From Saksenaea vasiformis B4078 (lineage: Eukaryota > Mucoromycota > Mucoromycetes > Mucorales > Saksenaeaceae), in the NCBI GenBank assembly GCA_000697055.1, contig JNDT01002282.1, positions 62,001-126,000 of the forward strand: a stretch of DNA of 64,000 bases, written 5' to 3'. The notes below the pieces were generated by a model that made no database searches, was not told the DNA's origin, and saw only the letters and a list, made by a program, of their open reading frames with translations. Position 1 is the first letter of the stretch; every line of letters starts with the position of its first letter. Below are positions 56,228-64,000 of the stretch, piece after piece. The translations under genes were made by a program, and so were the position numbers.

Positions 56228-58379
56228 AAAGAAGAGAATAAAGGGAAAGAAGAAAGAGTAATGCCAATGAAGCGTGGGGAAAAAATATTTGGGTAGACAA
56301 AAGCGCTTTATATCCTCCGGTCATGTGGAGTTGCATGCATTGATTGGTCCCATTTCACAAACACGGGCATGTTAAAGCCCAGCATGTGAATCTCTCTCGT
56401 ACGCAATTTCCTGCGTCCCTCATACAGCCGAGGTTGGCACCACTGCGATGCTTCACCGCCCGATGACATGTCAAGGGGTTCGCACTATCCTTTACCTCTG
56501 GCTATTTCTCCTTTCAGCTTTGTCCATTGGGTCATTTCACGCTTCTTCCAGGTGTCGCAGAATAGTGGAAGTCACCATTACTATGGTGATCTCACTTTCA
56601 GCAATTTCGTTGAAGCAGTTGTCGATTCTAATTGATCTCAAGGTTCCACGAGGGTCTGTCTGATGTTGGGGTTTTGTTTAGCAAATGAGCCATCAGGAAT
56701 GGTTGCCGTTTAATACCAAACAATGGTGAGGCACCTGCCAAAGGAGATACCTTCTTTGCAGCAAGCCCATGACGATGAAAGGAGGATACAATCAGTGAAT
56801 ATATATATATATGTGTGCGTGTTTCTTCCTGAGTTCATATATACGCGTTTTCCTACCAATCACCCTTTGCTAATAGCATTTTTCATAGCCCCTTGTACCC
56901 GTAAGATAGGTATCTCTCCATCGTAGGCAGGAAGACAGATGAGAAAAATATGATGAAACCTTCCATCCTTTTTTTTTGCAGTTAATGCTTATCTCGTTTC
57001 GTCGTTCAATCATAGAGCGGAGGATTTTTGATCCCGAAACCTATATGGATCAGTCGCGAAGTTGGCTTTTCATAAGCATGTGATGCACAGGTTTTCTGCC
57101 TGTTCAAAAAAAAACAATACCAACTTCTCTTTCTCCTCTTTGCCAAATAACAATGCGCAAAACGCGAAATGGGTATTTATTGGGCTGGCCTGTTCAAAAT
57201 CAAAAGATACAATGTATGCAATAAATCCTTGAGGATTTGATTGCATGCGTTACGGAATACGCTTTTAGATTCCCCACATTATAAGAATATGGTTCTAATA
57301 ACACCAAAATGCACTGTGTGGGATATGCAGGTCATCCAAGATCGCCATGATTTTGGATTTATTATTATTCACTGGATATCTATAGGATGATGGCGGTCAT
57401 TTGTTGCATAAGACAAAAGCCTTCTAAAAAGACGCCAGCCAGCCAACAACAAACGCAATACCTCAATGGCCGATCGCTAAACATATGGATGCGGATGACC
57501 TGCAAGGATCGTCGTTAGTGATTCCCAAGCGGTATATAGACAACAAGGACGATCTCACGTGCAAGGCATTTGCAGAGCATCATGCTTTACTGGATAAATC
57601 GTATACTGTAAATCGATACCAGAGCATCATTTCTCGTTACCTCCCACAATACAAGTCCAAGTTAATGGAAGACCCCAGCAATTGGAAACAAACAAGTAAC
57701 TTTACATTATACTGGTTGGAAAGGAACCTGGATTGACACTCAAGAATCCTGCTCGGACTACACAGACAGTGTCTTAAGGGAGCAAACAGCAAACCTGACC
57801 ACCAACTTCCAGCCAACGACTCTGCTGCATGAACTTGATACACCATCTGTAACCCTTAGCAAAGATTGTCCAATCCACACCTGACAAGTATAGTTTCTGC
57901 CATGACCTGCTTCGCTTGGCATTGTTTTGCAAAGAAACTATCGACAGAAATCATTGAACGCTTCACTAGCCTTTCAAATACATGGATTTTCAGTGGCTTT
58001 TCCTTGATGCGTTTGGATCATGACGGGAATATACTGTTTGTATGAAATTTGCAAGTTATCATTCCCTCGTTCTCTGGGAAAGTTGTCTGGCTTTATCTCT
58101 TTGAAAAGCTTGAATATGTTGATGCGGATCTCCGAAATGTTTTGGCGCTTATGCAAGCCTGTTTCCTCTCAAGAAGTTGATTACCGGAGCAACAAACGTC
58201 GGTCAACCCACCACTGCCTCTATACTCTCATCGTTGGCACTAAGAATCGACTGCGAGGTGCTCGCGGATCACAGATGGTTTCTGCCTGCTCCTCTTTTAT
58301 GCAGAGGATCGCAATAGTGTAAATGGCTCTATTTTTCTTTTTCGCTTTCTTAGATCTCAGACGGCAGAAGTGAAATGGA
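56228..58379. other. Intergenic with transposon debris
   Basis: Upstream of the carnitine acetyltransferase. An 83-codon frame at 57485-57736 (MDADDLQGSSLVIPKRYIDN, then LTCKAFAEHHALLDKSYTVN) looks protein-like but is unassigned. A 19-base match to the transposase relic at its right lies at 57236-57254, suggesting a second decayed copy. TA repeat at about 56800-56812. Confidence 0.45.
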
Positions 58380-58672
58380 AAAAATGTATTCTCATCAAAC
58401 TTCGAGGCAGAGTATCTGCAAAACTCTTCAAGATCACTTATGAGAGTTTGATTGCATGCGTTACGAATTCTGCTGGTCATAGTTTCTTCATTCAACGGTT
58501 GCTCGCTTTTCAGCTTGCTCTTGCACACGGACCAAAATTGCTCAATGTGGTTCAACTCCGGTGAATAGGGAGGAAGGTAGATGCAGCCGTATCCACGGTG
58601 TCCAATGTATTTCCAAATACCAGCGTTCTTATGAATAGGTGCACTAGCAATAAAGTTAAAGTAGTGTCAGTA
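58380..58672 (-). pseudogene. Tc1/mariner-type transposase C-terminal relic
   Basis: A truncated minus-strand frame reads FIASAPIHKNAGIWKYIG, then GCIYLPPYSPELNHIEQFWS, then VCKSKLKSEQPL and RIRNACNQ. The PPYSPELNxIEQFWS string is the hallmark of the last catalytic block of DDE transposases of the Tc1/mariner/IS630 superfamily, and the preceding APIH corresponds to the second block, where the usual Asp is replaced (ASAPIH). The frame is closed by a stop just upstream of FNFIAS, and the N-terminal DNA-binding half and first catalytic block are absent. Non-functional remnant; no terminal repeats identified. Confidence 0.8.
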
Positions 58673-59119
58673 CCACCCTTGCTTTTCTCAACAATTTGAT
58701 ATCCACCAGACGTTTTTCTTTTTCTTTGATGTTATTTTGCTGCTTATCCGTTAATCTCAGCGGTGTTCCAAATAGCTTCCTTCGTAATTGTATGATATAC
58801 TCAAAATAGATGTCGCTACAACTTGACATTCCTTCATACACATTCTATCGTGAGACTCCATGGAATGAGATGATTTCACTTTCGTAACATGTGCATCCAA
58901 CACAGCAATTAAGCAGCCCGTAGCCGTTAGCCGTGTCTGAGTTCAATTCTGTAAAACTCCGACGTCAAATAGATTCCGGAGCGACGGAAATTGACCCGTC
59001 AAAAGCCTGTAGAAAAAAAAAGAAGCGTTTATTATGGTCCCGTACTTTTTACGTTATGTGGTGTATAAATAGATATCATCATGGTATATATAGATATATG
59101 TATGTAGTCGCTTGTCCAT
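58673..59119. other. Spacer between transposase relic and Rab6
   Basis: No gene. A 61-codon minus-strand frame (58656-58841) may be further transposon debris. The right end forms the 3' flank of the Rab6 gene. Confidence 0.45.
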
Positions 59120-60109
<990 letters not shown>

Positions 60110-61978
60110 TAGATGGAAGTAACAATCAATAAGAGAGTAAAGCAGAAAAAAACAAAAAAAAGAAACAAAATAAGTGGGGTCAAGCAGTTGACGTATCATC
60201 TACTGTCGGAGCGGAGCTTTTCCGCTTGAGATTGAGGCCATATGTGTCTTTTTTTTTTCGAGTGGAATAAGAACTCCGATTCAGATGAGTTGATGAACTG
60301 GCTGTTGATGCTGTACTGTGTTTTGAGCCAATGGTATAGCAAGTGGATGTTTTAGGGAACAAATTGCAGATATTGAACAAAAGCATTTTTCTTTTTCCTC
60401 TCCATTTCCACCGATTCTCCCTATGAAAAGCAAAACCTCTATCAGAAGAAAAATAAAATAATATCGACTGCCCATCTTGTACAGTGGCATGCTGAAGGCA
60501 CCAGTCTGCGATTGGCTCAGTCTAATGGCATTATTGAAGCCCTTGTCGAGCAGACACATCCAAGCACTAGGGGCCGATAGGGCGGCCACGAAGCTGGTGC
60601 AAGATTTCAGCTCGGTAGCAGCTAATGATGCAAATTGGGAACTATGTAGAAAGCAATGGCAACTTTAAGACGGAGCTTATTGCGCGCTTGCAAATGCGAA
60701 AAGCGAGCCTCTCTGAAATTGACATGTTTGCCAGCAGCAGTGTCGATAACGGCTGCTCGAGTGACAAATGCTGCACTCAAAAATGTTGAACGAGCAACGC
60801 TTACCGAACTGCAAGGTAATATCTGACATTGTGTTGAAAATCATAGGCATTGCGCGTGTCTAAGCGCTTGCCTTTGAACAGCTCGCCGCAACGCTGATGC
60901 CACCGCGATGGCAAGCCAAGGTGCCTTCTCGTACTCTTCACATCCTCAACGTTCATCGGATCCCATCGTAATGGGCTTGATAAAAACGAAACGTCTTCCC
61001 TCAGCGACGATCACCACACCTGTTGTATCGCGCTTTCACGAATACACGATAAAAACTGGGAAACGAGGAATACAATGAAACCGTAGTGTATGCTGAGTTT
61101 ATTCTGGAATCAGAACAAGAGATCAAGACTACATTAAGTGATGATATAACGCTGAGTCGCGTCAGTAACGGAGTTCATGAGTTAGTTCAGATATATTTCC
61201 GCTTATAATCGCACTAGAGCATTTGATACAGCTGGATATTACAACGCCACGCGTCAATTTACCCACACGTTCGAGAACATAGAACCGTGACCAACAGGCA
61301 TTGTGAATCCATGGGTACTCGGCAGCACCAACGTGACCGAGACTCTGATAGTAGTCTATGCTGAGTCGATCAAGGGTGGCTCGGTTGGTGATCTTTCGGA
61401 TTTGCTCATCCTGACGCTGCATTTCATCTTTTGCTTCTCAGTAGACAAGAGCTTTTCCTGTACCCGGTGGCTGACACGCCGCAACACCAGGCAATAATGA
61501 ATGATTTAGAGTAGCGTGAAGATTCACTCAATAAAAAGTACAGGGTTAGCGTAGAAACACGATCAGAACTTAATTTTTACTTTCAATTGGTGGTTGTAAG
61601 CGCGTCGCTAACTAAGCATGTCCGCTCTAGCCCGATCAGAAAGGCAGAAGGATGAAAAGAAAACTTTTGCGAGATAAAGGAAAAAATGTGGAGGCAAGAG
61701 ATAGTATTCTAGAAGTGGAGAGAAGGAATAGAACGGTAAAGAGCGCGGAAAGGAACTGTCCAAGCAGGATAGCAGAACAGACAAGAGTGTAAGGAAAACG
61801 AGGAAGCGACTAATGAAGCCGTAAAAGTATATCCAATAAGCAGTAAAATAAATTTTCATCATACATTGTGGCAAAAAGAAATGATACGGTGTTTATTGAG
61901 ATGGTAAGTGTAGAGGCATTCTAAACACGAAAAGACTAAGGTAATTTTTGTGGTTTGCCAGAAACTAAACAAGACATA
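60110..61978. other. Intergenic with a possible decayed gene
   Basis: Upstream of Rab6 and downstream of the septin. At 60700-61080, plus strand, are broken protein-like pieces (ITAARVTNAALKNVERATLT; then TAMASQGAFSYSSHPQRSSD; then KTKRLPSATITTPVVSRFHE) separated by stops and one GTAATA/CATAG intron-like gap. A minus-strand 86-codon frame at 61162-61422 also looks protein-like (DRLSIDYYQSLGHVGAAEYP). None can be assigned, and no intact gene is supported. Confidence 0.4.
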
Positions 61979-63861
61979 TTAAGCATCCGAAATTTGCGAT
62001 TGTGCTAATCTGGCTTCCAAATTACGCAGTGCTTCTTCTTTAGTTAAAAGTTCTGCTCGCTTTTCTTGGATCTCGCGTTGAACTTTTTGTTCGATTTCAC
62101 GGAGCTATATGTATCATGTTAAAGGTAAATAACACCACTTATATGTTATCTTCTACCTTTTCTTCTTCCTTCCTCAGTTGTTCTTCTTTCAATCGCACGC
62201 TTTGGCTAGCCATATCTTCTGCATTCAATGATGCATCCCTACGTTATAGTATAAGTAATGTGCATATTGTTTATATATTTCCTACTCACTCAGCATCACC
62301 ACCATTCACCGTACGGCTAAGTTTCTCAGTACGATAATTCTCATATAAGAAGTCGTGTGTTATTTCCTTCAGATCTTGCAAGTGGGAGCTACGTAATAGA
62401 CAAGGTAAGGCATACATATTGTTGTTTCGTAAAGATAGTACCTTAGCAATGCAGATCTTAATCTACCAAAGTCAGAATGCTGGGGATTGTCAACTAGCAG
62501 AGCGTCAGCATGTGCAAATTTGTGTTGAATCGGTTTACCTTCGACAGCTCCCCATGGGTATTGCCGCCCGCGGACGGTACGACCATTTACAACAATTTCT
62601 TCATCACTACCAATAATGGCAAATGGCAAGAGAGCCTGTGCAATTTCCATCAGCGGACGTTGGTAGTTAGTGTCAACTACTTACCCTTAATTCACTGTTC
62701 TCTTCAATGGTATCTTCGTCATCCTCTTCGACGTCGTAAGGGAAATTGTAAATAGGGATATTATAATGCTCGATATCTTCCATAATCTACATATCATCAG
62801 ACTTTCTAGTCAAAAACTCCACCATGTACCTACCCTTCGTTTGAAATCTTTAAGTTCCTGCGGTGTAAGCGAGTCGGCACGTCCAACGACGGGAATGACA
62901 TTAACACGCGGGCTCAGCCGACGCATCAGTTCAATATCAATCTCGCGCAGACTAAAACGCGATCCAGTTAGCAATGTTACCTTATTCAAACATGCAGGGA
63001 TACTGACGCGTGACCGGTGGGCGAAATGAAATACAGAAGCGCATGGACACGATTATCGCGAAACCTTGGGTTTCTCTTGATTCTGGATTCTTCTGCAAGG
63101 ATGTCGTCGTATTGTCTTTCCAGGTATCCAACGATTTCCTGGAAACTTTTTCATTTTGTTTTTGTTTTGGTATCAGTGGGATGCTAGGCTGTATGGGTAA
63201 CTAATTACCATCTTTCGTTGTCGATATTGTCACCAAAGCCGGGGGTATCCACAATAGTTAAGGAAATCCTACAGGTAGACCATGTAAGGAGAAGGTTAAA
63301 ATCACCAGAAACAACATTCCCCTAGTTTTTTGCTGCGTCCCCGTATCCTTTCCCCTTGATCCCGTGCGACTGGGTTTTCCCCCTTTCTTTTTTCTCTCTT
63401 TTGCCAACTACGAATTATGCAAATAAGAAAAAGAAGTCTCACCGAACACCATCTTCGTCAAGTTCTAAAAGAAAAATAAAAAAGCCATCAATGATCCAGT
63501 CCATGTTGCATTAATCAACTTACCCACTGACATGGGTTTAATTGTGATGCCCTCTTCATTATGTGCTTCTTCAGGGTTATCACACACTTTCTTAGCGAGA
63601 ACATTGGAGTTGCAAAGCGTGTTTACGAAAGTTGTGCGTCCAGTACCAGAGGCACCTGATATATAAGAATCGATGAATATAAATTCAATTGGCTTATAAA
63701 AACGGGATAAACTGTACCGACTACCATGAGTGTGAACTGGAACCCTTTTTTGACGTTCTTTCTGCGACCACCAAGTCTCTAAGGTGGGGAAAAAAGGGGG
63801 GAAAAGAGGAGAGGCGAATGAGTTCATCATCAATAAGGAATGTCATCTTTACATGAGCCAT
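61979..63861 (-). CDS. CDC11: Septin, Cdc11/AspA class
   Basis: Filament-forming GTP-binding protein of septa and hyphal tips. Thirteen exons: 63853-63861, 63718-63778, 63524-63655, 63443-63464, 63209-63268, 63008-63145, 62834-62951, 62685-62786, 62539-62635, 62442-62493, 62290-62388, 62157-62238, 61979-62104; 365 residues. Motifs: basic [21 protein letters not shown]-loop [12 protein letters not shown] (Arg in place of the usual Lys, typical of Cdc11), [126 protein letters not shown]. The C-terminus after exon 11 is a coiled coil rich in Glu/Lys/Arg ending LAQSQISDA. Exon 1 codes for only three residues. All introns are canonical apart from a GTCAGT donor after GHA. Confidence 0.93.
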
Positions 63862-64000
63862 GGTTTAATGCTGGTAAATTGAAGTGTAAGAGAGACAGAA
63901 AAAAGATGGAACGCGATGTTAGTGAGACTTGGGGGTTTCTTAAAAGAAAAAAAAAAGGGTTATCAGTAAAGGGGGATAGCGAAGTTGGTGGAAGCAGAGT
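63862..64000. promoter_or_regulatory. Septin upstream region
   Basis: The last 139 bases are the 5' flank of the septin gene on the minus strand, with an A/T run near 63941-63957. Nothing else is identifiable. Confidence 0.4.

Overview
The window is nuclear DNA from a filamentous fungus. Coding exons are interrupted by many 45-100 bp GT-AG introns. Promoters carry long T, A, TC and TG tracts, and there are no bacterial-style operons. The gene content (iron-type two-finger GATA factor, Cdc11-class septin, FCHo/Syp1 muniscin, Rsp5-type arrestin, CYSTM protein, a fungal GEMIN6) fits an early-diverging lineage. My best guess is Mucoromycota/Mucorales; that is inference from gene content and architecture, not a database match. 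Most gene models below were built by hand from splice signals and reading-phase continuity, so exon ends are predictions.

Layout. (1) 0.7-9.2 kb: a same-strand tandem family of F-box/leucine-rich-repeat-like genes with two intact copies, two clearly broken copies and one short relic. (2) 9.2-13.6 kb: mostly non-coding, but holding ribosomal protein eL33, a possible tiny two-exon gene and a roughly 340 bp element with perfect 21 bp inverted ends. (3) 13.6-30.5 kb: a dense housekeeping block with a CYSTM tail protein, AP endonuclease 2 (APN2), a CAMK-like kinase, a multipass membrane protein head-to-head with GEMIN6, a small Whi5-like protein, NTF2, an unrecognised nuclear-looking protein, an Sre/SreA-type GATA factor, the SURF4/Erv29 cargo receptor and a GH36-like alpha-galactosidase. 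(4) 30.5-40 kb: a PPxY alpha-arrestin, a gene-poor 4.5 kb stretch, a small PPxY membrane protein, a secreted beta-helix protein and an Hsp20. (5) 40.7-50 kb, minus strand: the muniscin and a very large gene with two MACPF-like blocks followed by about 22 Sel1 repeats. (6) 50-64 kb: two gene-poor stretches with transposon relics, carnitine acetyltransferase, Rab6/Ypt6 and a Cdc11-type septin.

Functional themes. Several genes belong to membrane traffic and endocytosis (SURF4, muniscin, arrestin, PPxY membrane protein, Rab6). Others serve ubiquitin targeting (F-box array, Rsp5-adaptor-like proteins), RNA or nuclear biology (GEMIN6, NTF2, eL33) and metabolism (alpha-galactosidase, carnitine acetyltransferase). 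I see no evidence that they form one co-regulated cluster. The most unusual locus is the double MACPF-like/Sel1 gene at 44.5-50 kb; the most dynamic is the F-box array at the left edge.
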